In this document: positions 23,273 to 35,312 of the stretch, piece by piece
Numbering within the stretch: position 1 is the stretch's first letter
How the letters are laid out: every line of letters starts with the position of its first letter
Assembly: GCA_021014325.1 (NCBI GenBank)
Contig: CM037469.1
Span: 17,631,701 to 17,695,700, forward strand
From: Plazaster borealis
Taxonomy: Eukaryota; Echinodermata; Asteroidea; Forcipulatida; Labidiasteridae
Direction of reading: 5' to 3'
Length of the DNA stretch: 64,000 nucleotides
Notes under the pieces: generated by a model
Database searches by the model: none
The model's input: the letters and a program-made list of their open reading frames with translations, nothing else
What the model was told of the DNA's origin: nothing
Program-made: the position numbers and the translations under genes

Positions 23273-24069
23273 TTAAAGGGACACACCGGCTGAATTGGGC
23301 TTTTTGGGCTACAAAATAGACTAAAATATGACTTCAACGGTCTTCCAGGAATGAAGAAGAACAGTCTATAAAAAAAAATCATCAAATTTAGCCGTTTTTG
23401 AGCATTTTTAAACAAAAACGAAGGTCACGTGATAGTTTGAACCACAAACTGGTTCAAACAATCACGTGACCTTCCGAGTTAGTTTTACTTCCAGCCGTTT
23501 AAAAGTAACTTACCAAACCAAATTTAAATCTTTTTTTACACAATTATTAACGAGTAACTGACGAAAAAGATCATGTATTCAAATTATCGCTACAAGTTGT
23601 AAATAATGGTGAAAAATCCAACGTAAGATTCGCATTCAAAGAGTCCGTGTAACGGAGGCGTGTTGCATGGCCCAAAGGCGTGGAGCAATCACAACGTAAG
23701 CCTTGGGGCATATCCCGTCAGCCGGCGCTACATCCCGTGGGGCCAGAGAGCGTTGAAACCTAGGGGCATGAACTCCTCAGCTTGCCAATAGCCGTGGCTT
23801 CGGAGCCTGTCTGGGGGGTTGGGAGCCAGACCATAATCACGTTTGGTTCCAAGGGGTTTTTAGGCAGTGTCCGTGTTGGATTGACTGCGCTGCACACACT
23901 CGGCTGGAAAAGCGTATACGCTGACCTTTGACCGCGTTTCGTTTTTTTCACTATTTTTCGTTAATTGCGTGCTAATTTTAAGTTTTTGTTTTTTTAACAT
24001 CAAATTATTTATTGTTTGTGACTCTACTTCACTAAATTACGTAAATGGTGAGCCGGTGTGCCCCTTTAA
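23273..24069. mobile_element. TTAA-flanked 797-bp inverted-repeat element in zic intron
   Basis: TTAA at both ends and inverted termini AAGGGACACACCGGCT / AGCCGGTGTGCCCCTT. Inside, 23422-23475 forms a palindrome built on GGTCACGTGAT...ATCACGTGACC with CACAAACTGGTTC between. No transposase frame, so non-autonomous. It sits about 180 bases from the exon 2 acceptor, on its intronic side. Confidence 0.85.
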
Positions 24070-24299
24070 TATTTGTAGGGCATTCGGTAAAATCCTAAAT
24101 TGTCGTCCAAAACAATGTAAAGGTATATTCACCACGTATTTGGAAATAACATTTTTTTTTTAAGTAGAGTGGAATCATGAATACACAATAATTTCAACTA
24201 TAGTTCTACCGTATGATAATGGAAGGCTCGGCGTCCTAAGCTCACAAAGCATACCGTATCTAACATGTGTGTGTGAAAATGCTTTCTTACGTATGACAA

Positions 24300-24510
24300 C
24301 ATACTCAAAACCACAAATATTATTGTATCGCCCTGATACAGGACAGAACGCGATTTTCGAGGTACAAATTAGAAACATGGTCATAAAGAACAATGTCAAT
24401 TTCGAGTATCAAAACCACAAATATTATTGTATCGCCCTGATACGGAAAAGAACGCGATTTTCAGGGTACAACTAGAAAAATATCACAAAGAACAATGTCA
24501 GTTTCGAGTT
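24300..24510. repeat. 104-bp tandem duplication
   Basis: The block CCACAAATATTATTGTATCG recurs at 24311 and 24415; both units continue with CCCTGATAC, GAACGCGATTTTC and AAAGAACAATGTCA. Two copies, slightly diverged, within the zic intron. Confidence 0.85.
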
Positions 24511-24637
24511 GTAACAAAGTGCGTTCTAGTGAGGGGCCATGTGTCACCTGGCGACGCTCATGAAACCAGATCCAGATCCAGGCATTTGCCAAGAAGAAAA
24601 ACCTCCATATTTCATTGTCCAGATAATTTTTGGGATG

Positions 24638-25014
24638 TTAAAGGCATCGTACACGTTTGGTAATTACTCAAAATATATATTAGCATAAAAACTGACTTGG
24701 TAACGAGCAACAAAGAGCTGTTGATAGTATAAAACATTGTGAGAAACGACTCCCTCTGAAGTAACGTAGTTTTTAAGAAAGAGGTAATTTTTCACTTAAA
24801 TAATAAAAACTTCTTGCAAGAAGTTTTTATTATTCTATCTGAAAGCACACAAATTTGTACAACAAGGGTGTTTTTTTCTTTCATCATTTTCTTGCAACTT
24901 CGATGACCAATTGAGCCCAAATTTTCACAAGCTTGTTATTTTATGCATATGTTGGGGTACACCAAGTGAGAACACTGGTCTTTGACAATTTCCAAACGTG
25001 TACGATGCCTTTAA
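24638..25014. mobile_element. TTAA-flanked MITE, family 1
   Basis: 377 bp with TTAA at each end and near-perfect inverted termini AAGGCATCGTACACGTTTGG / complement of CCAAACGTGTACGATGCCTT. Central hairpin AAAAACTTCTTGCAAGAAG is intact. Within the zic intron. Confidence 0.93.
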
Positions 25015-25125
25015 GATAACTTTTTAGGAAAACGTGTCCTATGAAGCCGAGTTCTGATTTGTTCCGTTTGCATGCTGCGTACGTGGGTGCCTCCAAACTG
25101 ACGGGAAAATTACCCCGTGTTACTT

Positions 25126-25513
25126 ATAAAAGGGTCTGTACGTTTGGTAGTGACTCTGAAATTTAATGGCAATAAAAACTTTCTTGGTAAGAAGTACAGC
25201 AGCTTTGGATAGTATAATGCGTTTTGAGAAACTTTGCACTTCGAAGTACTGCGGTTATGGAAAAAGGATATCAGTTTTTATTCCCCAAAATTTGAATATG
25301 AGAAGCGTTACTGCAGTTACGTTTCCCAGATTGTGTATTCCAATTGCAGATGATTCTTCCTGCGTGGACATAACCGCCCTAGATTTTTGGCAATATCTCA
25401 AAAACGCTACCACCTTTTGAAATGAAATTTTCACAGGTTAGTTTTATGGTATATTTCTACAACTATATAGGATTGAAACAAGCAGTGTGTGCCAATTACC
25501 AAACGTCCCTTAA
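25126..25513. mobile_element. MITE, family 2
   Basis: Starts AAAGGGTCTGTACGTTTGG and ends ACCAAACGTCCCTTAAAA. Interior blocks (GGCAATAAAAACTTTCTTGG, AGAAGTACAGCAGCTTTGG, GAGAAGCGTTACTG) match copies at 45764, 48057 and 57426. Only about 110 bases from a family 1 copy. Confidence 0.88.
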
Positions 25514-27031
25514 AACCCTTCTGAGCCTCCCGTTCCGTAGCAAAACATAAAACTCGCTGTCATTATCCAGAGATTTTTGAATGAATTTCTCCACATACAT
25601 TTATTTCAAGATTTAATTTGTTTTTGACACAAACATAGATGTCAGGTTGTTGTCGATGATGAGTTTAATGTTGGGTAATATATTCTAAAATCATACTGAT
25701 TTGTATCCACAGTTAAAATTGTAATTGCGCAGTGGGTGAAAAAAAACAACCCACGTATAGTTACAACAAACATAAATGAATTCAATCCAAACTTCACAAT
25801 TTTCTTATGATATTGCATCCAACAACCCCCGCTGGTTTAAACAAAAAAACTACTAAGTTTTTTTTCCTTCTATGCAGCAACTAAAACATTAATCGATGAA
25901 TGAAAATAGCTTTTTGCGCTGATAAGAAAGAAGTCTGTACTTTCTCTTGTGCTGAAATCTTGCCTCGACCAACATCAGGTGTAGCGTGAAAATAAAGGTA
26001 TAAAGCGTGAATGAACACATTTATTAATTCAACGAGAAACTCTTCACCCATGTCATCAGACCCATGTCTCATGCAGCAGCAGCAGCAACTTCTCTTTTTT
26101 CTGAAAGACTTTCAACCGAGAGCCCAAATAAGAAAAAAAAACACCCACCACTGGCAACTGTAAAAATACAGCGGTGGAATAACCAATGGTGTTGAACTAC
26201 ACTTGAGGTCAGCGACGTATTACAATGGGGCCGTGCGTAATTACAGCTTCAATGCAGACATTATTGCGCGATATTTGATTATTAAAAACCGTCGTGGAAT
26301 GAAGGACAATTGTGTGAAGAATTACACGCCTGGTTAGGCGGCATCGCAGTTATTCCGCTAAATCATTATTTTAAAATGCAAGCAGTGTGCCGTCTCCTTC
26401 CCGATTGAGCGGAGAGGGATCTTGCCCCGTCGTCCACACCAGGCCGCTTCCCGAAGTCGATGGTGCGTGTGCACCGCGCATGGCCCTTCAATACAACCTC
26501 CCAAACTCACTTCCCCACTTTCTCTCCCAATCTTGGCGAAGCCGAAATTACTCAAAGAGAATTGACTGGCAACAAAATCTCTTAATCTCCACAAATAAAT
26601 GATTCCGCTTAATTGGTTCAGTCTTACAAGTTCAACTTTGCGTAAGCCAAGCAGCTTGCGATGTATCTACAAAATTATCTTTTGAAGACAAAAAAGGTAA
26701 CACTAACTAACAGTGGATCATGAAGTTTAGTGTTCATGAAATGTCAGGGTGTTAACGAGTTTCAGTTAATTGATGCAATGAATCAGAGAAAAACTATGAA
26801 AGTGGTTTGTGAACTGTTAATAGTAAGATTTCAGCGCCGTGTTTGGGTTGTGCTAGCATGTTAATCTACACTGGATTAAAAAGCATTACTGGGCTGTTGA
26901 GAATCGGTAGACCTACATACCTAAATCTTGAATCATGATAACATGGTCTCAAAAGTTATCTTTAAAGGTGCGATACTCGTTGTGTAGAAGGGAGTCAATT
27001 CAAACTTACTTTACTTTCAATAAACACATCT
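25514..27031. other. zic intron sequence without recognised element
   Basis: Includes a short AGC repeat at about 26073-26087 and a stretch at 26200-26330 rich in TAATTA/ATTA-like homeodomain core motifs (CGTAATTACAG, TTGATTATTAAAAACC). A GC-richer patch lies at 26390-26520. These are plausible but unproven regulatory sequence. Confidence 0.35.
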
Positions 27032-27211
27032 GGGCCCAATTTCATAAAGCTGTTTAGCAGAAAATTCTGCTCAGCAAATTTCTTTGATAAGCAAGAAATG
27101 AGTCACAACAATGGTAACTGTATTGTATTTTGGCTGGTAATCTATTTTTCTTAAGCAAGAGTTTTCTGTTTTTAGCAAGTTTTTGTGCTTATGCTTTATG
27201 AAATTGGGCCC
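27032..27211. mobile_element. short inverted-repeat element, GGGCCCAATTTCAT family
   Basis: Termini GGGCCCAATTTCATAAAGC and ATGCTTTATGAAATTGGGCC are inverted copies. It is followed after about 30 bases by a second copy, giving a head-to-tail pair in the zic intron. Confidence 0.85.
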
Positions 27212-27243
27212 TGATACAGGTACAAACCCGTGTAAACCACACC

Positions 27244-27428
27244 AGGCCCCAATTTCATAGAGCTGCTTATCAGCAGAAATATTGCCTGCTTGGCAACAAA
27301 AAGAAGGATACCAGTCACAGATGGTACATGTGACATGGTATTTTGGCTGGTGACCTTATTCTGGTAAGCATACTGTTGTTGTGCTAAGCCCTTTTTATGC
27401 TTAGGCAGCTCTATGAAATTAGAGCCAG
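27244..27428. mobile_element. short inverted-repeat element, second of pair
   Basis: Termini AGGCCCCAATTTCATAGAGC and GCTCTATGAAATTAGAGCC are inverted copies. The interior is more diverged (TGCTTATCAGCAGAAATATT) than in the copy just before it, so the pair is not a recent tandem duplication. Confidence 0.8.
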
Positions 27429-27984
27429 GTAGGCATTCACATTTTAAACTTTTTGTCAGAGATTGTGCGCACGTCCCTGTAAAGTAAACTTTGAGTTGGC
27501 TAAGAAATTTTAACTGGATATTTTGATTTTTGGTGGATCATGGCAGATGGAGGTTTTTCTTGGGACAATGCGTTATGATGTCAAGTTCATAAAAAAAAAT
27601 TGACATTTGGATTTAAAATCTGAACTTGTTGCCCCCAGTTAGGCCTATAATAAAAGCCGTACAGGAAACCCATGGTGTTAAGTGTGTAAACACTAACTTA
27701 CTCTGTTTTTACTTTTCAGTTTGGAAAAACGCACTTATAGAAAGTCGATATTCTGTGAGAAATACTAGGTCGGAAAATTGAAAGAATTGGTAACAATATT
27801 ATCGGTTGGAAGGGCGTAGACAGGTAATAGCGGCAAAATTGTGTTTCAAGAAAAGTATAAAAGCGTGAAAGTTTGATTTTGGTTTTCTGCAATTCATAAA
27901 AACAGTCATTAGGCCCTATAGGAAGGTTAAATTCAGTTTCAAACGAAAAACACACAAACAAGCAACACAAACACCAGCACCACC

Positions 27985-28095
27985 ACCACCAACATTAAAA
28001 ATAACAACAACAACGACTACGACGACAACAAAACAAAAATAACAACAACAACAACAACAACAATAACAACAACAACAACAACAACAGCAACACAA
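27985..28095. repeat. (AAC)n / mixed trinucleotide microsatellite
   Basis: Nearly continuous AAC repeats with CAC, ACG and AAT interruptions. It creates a spurious polycysteine-like frame on the minus strand. Confidence 0.95.
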
Positions 28096-29408
28096 ACTAC
28101 ACAAAAACTGTGCAAAACATAAAAACCTATGTATTCCTGAATATTTGGTATCCTTTTGTAATTAAATTTCAGAACAACTTTTTTTTAATAATACAATGTA
28201 TTTTGAACTAGTTGATTCAGCTGAGCATTTTCTGAAACCGACTGTGTTGCATCCCTCAAATAGGCCCTCCGGCAAGATAATAATAACAACGACTGACGAC
28301 AACAATTTTGTTCGCTCAAAGAATTGGAAATAATGGAACAAAGCTCATTCGTTTGTGATTAAATTCAGTCGAGTAAGTTTGGAAAGTTGGCTTGCAAACA
28401 AGGATCTACTCTTCCTACAAAACTATTATTGATCCTTCCCCATCATCATTCCTTATATGGCCAGGCGCAAAAAAAGAGCATCAATCCGAACCCATTCCTT
28501 CACTTAACAACAAAGGAGCACAGGGGAAACAAAATCAACTGATTATAAAGCACGACGTGTGGAAGGTATATGTATACACAGCATTTTGAATATACCATTG
28601 CAACGCTGGGGAAACATGTAACATAGCAAACCCGATTTCTATGATTAAGGAAGACACTCGGAGATATGCAAAGTGGAAACAGGACCCCGAGTTTACAGTC
28701 CCAGCTCTGCAGTTTCGCGGCATGGGATGTAAAACCCCATCAGCGCCGAGCTAACTTGACAATTCATTTTCACGCCCCGTTCACGCACGGGTACGCTGTG
28801 ACCAGAGAGCGCCGTGGGCGCGTGAAATGACACCGCGGAGTCCGCTGGGACGGCCCGGCGCGACGGATCAATAGGCCGGTGTTTGTTGCCTCCCCGTAAA
28901 AATAAAGACCCGTAGAAACTGCGATTTTTAAGATTAGACCAACTTCTCAGTCCATATCGAAGCCTTTAATATGACTTTAAAAATATTACTACAGTGTGGT
29001 ATGTTAACACCATTCCTCATTCTTAGCTTTTCGTGTAAGCAGCGTTGGGGGAAAAAACACGTAGGCCTACATGGAAGTCGAGCGGTTTTGAAAAAGTTAA
29101 CAGGAATTTTGTCAGCCACTTGAAAACCGATCGAACGTGATTCCAGGGTCGAGTGTAACATCGAGTTGTCTGAAGGGTCCACGGTTATTTGCAGGATGGC
29201 GACAGACTATCCAGTCTTTGCAAATTGAAAATTTAAAATCTCAATGCATTCAGACGGTGTGTTTTATATGGTCTTTAAAGTGAAACTGTATTTCGTTGTA
29301 ATGCTATCGTAAAAGGAATGAAGATTTGTCAACAATAATTAACACTCATTTTGTCCGACAACATTGGGAGAACAAGTTGAGAAAAACATTGTGCCGGCCA
29401 GACATCAC
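28096..29408. other. zic intron sequence with CpG-rich patch
   Basis: 28735-28895 is strikingly GC- and CpG-rich (for example GCGCCGTGGGCGCGTG, ACGGCCCGGCGCGACGG) inside otherwise AT-rich intron. It may be an internal promoter or enhancer island; no coding frame there is recognisable. Confidence 0.4.
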
Positions 29409-29778
29409 TTAAAGGCACTGTACACGTTTGGTAATTACTCAAAATATTACCATGAAAACTTACTTGGTAACGAGCAACGGAGAGCTGTTGATAGTATACA
29501 ACATTGTAGGAAACGACTCCCTCTGAAGTAACGTAGTTTTTGAGAAAGAGGTAATTTCTCACTAAAATAATAAAAACTTCTTGCAAGAAGTTTTTATTCC
29601 TGTCTGAAAGCACACACATTTGTACAACAAGGGTGTTTTTTCTTTCATCATTTTCTTGCACCTTCGATGATCAATTGAGCCCAAATTTTCACAGGCTGTT
29701 TATTGTATGCAAATGTTGGGATACACCAAGTGAGCACACTGGTCTTTGACAATTACCAAACGTGTTCAGTGCCTTTAA
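29409..29778. mobile_element. TTAA-flanked MITE, family 1
   Basis: 370 bp with TTAA ends, inverted termini AAGGCACTGTACACGTTTGG / complement of ACGTGTTCAGTGCCTT, and an intact AAAAACTTCTTGCAAGAAG central hairpin. In the zic intron. Confidence 0.93.
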
Positions 29779-31344
29779 AACTTGAACTTCGTAGTAGAAA
29801 GCAAACTCTCAACGACGAGAACTTTTGGGTTCACTTGAGCCATTTAATTATCCATGGGATGCTAAACGTGTCATGAAGTCGACACAAGTTAACCGGTTGT
29901 ATTCTAAGTTTATTGTGGAATCTGTTATGTCTGGCACACGATTGTCTGACGCCATCTTGTTTGTTTCATCTCATGAATTATTCATGATCTAACGTCTGGG
30001 CCAAATCCTACGTCTTAAAACAGTAATCTCTCAACTTGATTCCGTTTATCATCTTACCGATAAACGAAATGGGTGGGCTGCCAGTTTGTAATGTATTTTG
30101 TATCAAGCCTTTCATACTGTAAGCAAAATGGCACTTGAAGTGCGGAAGTTGTTATACAAAGGTGCTCTGTGTGTAATGTATTTTCCATCACCAGTGAAAC
30201 GATATACACGAGCGACAATACACCACAATCCACATCTTCTGAAAATCCTCCTGGAAACGCAGACACCTTTCTTAATACACAGAGAGGAAGTTAGAATCAT
30301 CTTCATGACAGAATCACCTTGTCATCCAAGCAGAGACATTGTCAAGTCAAACAACAACAATACACAAGTTTCGTTGTTTCCAGACTCGAGCTCATTTCCT
30401 AATTTGGTTGAAGTGGGATGATTTGATCGAAGTTAGTTTTCTAAGAAACAAGTGTTGGAGTAAGTTTGAAATCAAGTTTGAATTCTATTTTTTCTAAAGA
30501 CAACCTCTTGATTTTACATATAATTAAATACACTATAACTATAACTTTCTTTCACCAAACTCTGGCGGTAATTGCGAACTGGGAGGAGCCTCCGTTACGA
30601 AGAACCAGAAATTGTCATTCAGTAGAATCATTATTATAGAACTGGATAAGGTGGGACCTTTTACCTCCCTCCATGGTAGGACCATCACATGGTGGGACCT
30701 ACCTCCATGGTGGGACACACTGATCTACATCCACAGCACACCAGATAACCCGTTTCACACGACAGCTAAATAACAAGGGTTCTTAGCGAAAACAAAAACA
30801 ACCCCGCATCCATGACAACAATAGCAAATCCAAGTCGTGGACAAGCCACAAATTGGAATAACCAATGAACGTTGTTATTTATAACCGAAAACGAGACCTC
30901 TGTCCAAAGTTACACCGAACAGCTTTTTGCAAACTTGTCAAGATTGTCTAAGTTAAACTGCTTAACGCATCTCCAAAGACTAGCTAGTACAATAAATGAG
31001 TAATGAACCACCACGTGAATAAACAATTAAGTACAAGATTTGCAAATGCAATCATCGGGAAAATAATTGGTTCTCAATCTTTTGATTCTTCAGAGCTTGG
31101 AGTTCATTCCAGTCCCAGCCCTCCAGAGAGATATTCCCGTCTGAAATACTGCCAAAGTTGTGGAAAATATCATCGAAAAACCACCTGAAATCACAGATGC
31201 TTATTTTGATAGTGGCAATCGAAATAAGCCCGATGAGTCCCTGACAAAACATCCATAACTTTCTTTGTTTTCAGTAAAACATGATCACCTCATTTTGAAG
31301 AAATGTTCACGTGTTGGTTTTTGTGGTGTGTTAAAATTAGAGTA
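29779..31344. other. zic intron sequence without recognised element
   Basis: Contains short repeats of CCATGGT(A/G)GGAC at 30652-30718 and a CCCGTTTCACACGACAGC fragment at about 30748, related to the end of the 32569 element. Nothing else identifiable. Confidence 0.45.
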
Positions 31345-31600
31345 TGTGGAATGACTGTGTTCCGTCCTAATTTTAGAATCATCCCAACTGTAGTTTGGAC
31401 CGGTCTCAACTTGAGTGTTACAGTTGGGACAGCCCAACTATAGATGGAGCAGTAGTAACTACATGGTGTGTAGCGCTTTGGTTTTATTTGCTTCTTTGGT
31501 TTGAATGTCATGGTGTTGTTCCGTTAGAATTGTCCCAACTATAGTTGGGACCGGTCTCAACTTGAGGGGTACCGTTTGGGATGCCCAAACTATGTTGGCG
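31345..31600. repeat. imperfect duplicated block (CCCAACTATAGTTGGGAC)
   Basis: Two units of CAACT(A/G)TAGTT(T/G)GGACCGG followed by TCTCAACTTGAG, near 31382 and 31534, separated by unique DNA. A further inverted fragment with CTCAAGTTGGG lies near 32137-32165. It looks like a degraded palindromic element. Confidence 0.6.
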
Positions 31601-31693
31601 TTGCAATGCAACAGACAACTCAAGATTGGTGAAGAGGCTTACCTCCTACAGTAGAGTGCAATAGGCTAGAAAGAACTTATCGTGGAAGAGTAT

Positions 31694-31797
31694 ACCCCAG
31701 TGTTTCTGGTTCACATAGCAAGCACCCTTGTTTACAGGTTTCCTCAGGCTTGCGAGCTACAGTGATTAAGTTCACTTACGAGGCATACTTGGTTTTA
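31694..31797 (+). repeat. SINE-like dispersed repeat, 3' portion
   Basis: Nearly identical to 5427-5520 (shared blocks GTGTTTCTGGTTCACATAGC, AAGCACCCTTGTTTACAGG, CTACAGTGATTAAGTTCACT). Only the 3' part of the longer copy is present. Confidence 0.75.
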
Positions 31798-31825
31798 TTA
31801 CCAAAAATGTACAATAATATTCTTG

Positions 31826-31890
31826 AGCCTTCGGGAAAGACTCGAAAAGACTTTGAGAAAAGGGTCGAAACGTCAGGCCACTTACTATTT
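31826..31890 (+). repeat. dispersed GAAACGTCAGGCC repeat tail
   Basis: GAGCCTTCGGGAAAGACTC, spacer, then GGGTCGAAACGTCAGGCCAC. Same layout as 7105-7170 with an enlarged loop. Confidence 0.6.
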
Positions 31891-32568
31891 TTTCCCCAAT
31901 TAACACTAACAGTAACATTAACACTGGACTGCTGGTATGTGGCGAGGCTTTTATTTCAGTTGCGTGTACTAAAACATGATTCTTCTCAATTTATTTTCAT
32001 GAAGGTAGATATATTCCTACCTCCTTGTTTTTCCCCCTCAAGTTTTGCCATGATAATTACCGTGTAAGCCGAGGGAATCTTGAGAAAATGGAAAACTATG
32101 GTTAGAGGCACTGATCAGGTAATCTCAGCTATTGAGCCGGTCCCAACTGCAACTCTCAAGTTGGGAAAAAAGTAAGGCCGGAACAAAATGTACTCTTTCA
32201 AAAACCAATGATGTATACTACGTTTAATTAGTAGATCAGCCGATAACAGGTGATAATTACATCCGTTGTGTCGATACGGTAAGCAGATTCAAAGTATCAG
32301 CTAACACAGGGCTTGGGTGATCGAGAGGAATTCGGGGTTCGATTGTTTATTTATTTCAGTCAGGTGATAATCAACAAACACTGGATGACTGAAATTCAGG
32401 AATGCATTTCAATGCAGTCACGTGTTGCATTCACGTGTTTAGACTGATGATTGACTTTTTAATCGAGGAAATTTAAACGAACGTACTCTTGAAGCTTATT
32501 CAACTTTCTTTTTTGGTAAGGCCTAACCCTTAAATCTCCACACAATACTTATAGGGTGTCAATACAGT

Positions 32569-32832
32569 AAAAAGCCCTTTTCACACGACAGCAATTTAGC
32601 AGGGGTCCCTTGCTAATACTAGTTTGAGAAAAAGGTTGTGCACTTCGCGTGGAAGGACAACAATGTTTGGACTGTCAAAGATCCCTGTTGAAATCTTCTC
32701 AAATTTGCCGTCAGTATTGACAGTATAAATATTATTGTCCTTTCACACGAGGTGCATTTGGTAAAATTTCGCAACCATGCTAAAATTAAGCAAGGGACCC
32801 TTGTTAAATTGCTGTCGTGTGAAAAGGGCTTA
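32569..32832. mobile_element. complete CCCTTTTCACACGA inverted-repeat element
   Basis: Inverted termini AAGCCCTTTTCACACGACAG and CTGTCGTGTGAAAAGGGCTT, continuing inward with CAATTTAGCAGGGGTCCCTTG against CAAGGGACCCTTGTTAAATTG. No coding capacity. Truncated relatives at 12629 and 30748. Confidence 0.88.
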
Positions 32833-34589
32833 GGCACATCATTGGTTTGATGATGGAGCAAGTACTTGTAACGGATTTAGCAAAGTTGACAACCGGTATA
32901 GACAGGGTATATGCACAATTTAAAAATCTTAGTTTTATTAGCAATTGCAGGTGGTACCCAACTCTTTTTAAAACCATTTAGCCCATTCTTCTTTCAATCT
33001 TGGTCATCGCAAAATCTTCACAAAGTATGTATCTAATAAGTATTAACACAGCAGGGCTAGCTTTATAGCTATTGGTGTCGTCACCGGAACAGGAACTTGA
33101 ACAGGAACTTGTACCGTAACACACACAGTGAAGTGGACACCAATACGCAAGGCACACGCGGGAGTAACTTCAACACTTTTAAAACCTTATTTTCTTTCAG
33201 TGCTTGTGTGTAAACAGCTCTTTCTAAACAATGTAGCAGCTCTTTGTCTTTTTTAATTTCGTCAACCCCAAATCGTCACAACTATTATTTTATTTATCTC
33301 ATGTCAACACTGCAGGAGACTATTGTGGCTTAATTATGGACCGAGTCTTATAACACATTCCATGAGAATTACAAACTACTAAACTGCGTAACATTTGAAG
33401 TGTGTAAAACCATGCAATGATTTACTACATGAATAAGAAATTCTCGCGTACCAACTTTCCAGCAAAGCTGGCCCTTCCGCAACTCATAAAAGACGGAAGT
33501 GTTTTCTGGCTGTAGATTGTTTGTTTATTGGTGGGAGAAGTGGTGAGATCTCTATACACTTGTCAGTCAGTACGAAGTGGGGAGCGATGACAATCGCCGT
33601 AGATAAATCACCACATATGCAGCTGTAGCACGTTGGGCTATACACGCTTATGTCACAAATTCCTTCGCTTGAAGGATTGGGCACCGCTCCCAAAACGTGG
33701 TTTGGGGAAAAAAAAAACGCGTTCAAAATCTTTAAAGACAATGTACAGGTTTTGTAATAAATGGAGAAACTTACTGGTCGATCTGGGAGCTTCCTGATTG
33801 TAAAGTACATACCAGTTTCAACCCTCCAAAGTGGCCAAATTAGCACTTGAAGACCCTTCAACTTGCGTTAATTCGATTGGCTTTTCATGCTGCGATCGAA
33901 ATAAGCATGTTCACGAAAAGCCCAGACAAAACAAGCATTTTCGTTGTTTCAAGGAGGTGGAAATGGTTTTTACTAAAACGTGACACCTAAATTGATGGGA
34001 CGGTGACAGGTTGGTCATGTGGTGTGTTTGTTGAAAACTAGAAACAATGAATTTACTCTTCCAGAAACCAACGATGTACATTAACCCGTTCAGGTTCAAA
34101 CAACACCTTAGGTGTTGCTAAGTCGGTTTAACCACCATGGAGGAAGGAAAGGTTTAACATAACGAAATAATGTAACACTATAAAAATACAGGAAACTTCA
34201 AGAAGTTGAAACGCAACATGGTTGTATATTTTGCCATAAAACGTTACATACTTCAACATGGCGTTCGAGTTTTTTTCCTGCGAGTTTAGCCACTCAATTA
34301 ATCATCAACAAGTTGCCCTTCCTGACAGTGTTAAATCGAATCCAAGACTTTCATTTTCCCCCATGCAAGGATACAAAACAGATTTATGAAAAGATCACAG
34401 CATTGTCTTTAAGAACATTTTGGCATGAACCCAGGTAAACGTCCTTTCTGTACGCAGGGGAACTTTAGTCTAGATAGATGTATAGGTTACCAACGAGCAA
34501 ACAATGAGGTGTTTCAGGCCACGCAAAAGTTCACAACACTGCAAAATCCTTGCATGTATCAAAAGACAACCTCGACTTGATGAGGTTTG
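32833..34589. other. zic intron sequence without recognised element
   Basis: A short GGAACAGGAACTTGAACAGG direct repeat lies near 33087-33115. The minus-strand open frame at 33484-33861 is not recognised. Confidence 0.45.
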
Positions 34590-35312
34590 TACAATTTTAA
34601 ATAATGTACAAGAACCACAAGATAGTTCAAATCATGGACACTTTAAAAGAATGGAAAAGAACCGTTGGTTCAATTTGTCAAAGAGTGTACACGAAAAGAT
34701 GGTTCGATTCATGAACATGACTTCACAAAAAAAGAACAAGAAAAAAGAACTGGGGGATATTGCATTTAACTTATCATTTGTAAAAGAGTGTACAATACAA
34801 GAACCAACAGATAGTCCGATTCATGTATACACGACTTCGTAAAAGAAAGAACAAGAACTGAAAGATATTTCAATTAACGTACATGACTTTGTTAAAGAGT
34901 GTACAATACAAGAACCAACAGATAGTCCGGTTCATGTTCACGACTTCGTACAAGAAAGAACAAGAACTGAAAGATATTTCAATTAACGTACATGACTTTG
35001 TTAAAGAGTGTACAATACAAGAACCGAAAGATAGTCCGGTTCATGTTCACGACTTCGTACAAGAAAGAACAAGAACTGAAAGATATTTCATTTAACGTAC
35101 ATGACTTTGCAGTGTAAAAGAAAGAACATTATATAGTTCAATTCATCATGATTTCGCAAACAAATGTACATGTACAGGAACTGATATAGCTGACCAATTC
35201 GTGTAGATGAATACTGAAAAGAAAGCACCGGAACCGAAAGATATTCCAATCAACGTACATGGAATTGTAAAATAATGTACAAGAACCAACAGATAGTTGA
35301 GTTCATGTACAA
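34590..35312. repeat. degenerate tandem repeat, about 110-bp unit
   Basis: AAAGAGTGTACAATACAAGAAC starts units at 34783, 34894 and 35003 (periods 111 and 109), each followed by GATAGTCCG(A/G)TTCATG, CACGACTTCGTA and GAACAAGAACTGAAAGATAT. Diverged units extend on both sides (about 34600-34780 and 35100-35312). In the zic intron. Confidence 0.9.

Noticed and set aside
25166..25420. Recurrent small frame MAIKTFLVRSTAALDSIM, also near 45851
   Set aside because: Lies within family 2 MITE copies; no coding signature.
27916..28104. Cysteine-rich small protein on the minus strand
   Set aside because: Produced entirely by the AAC microsatellite.
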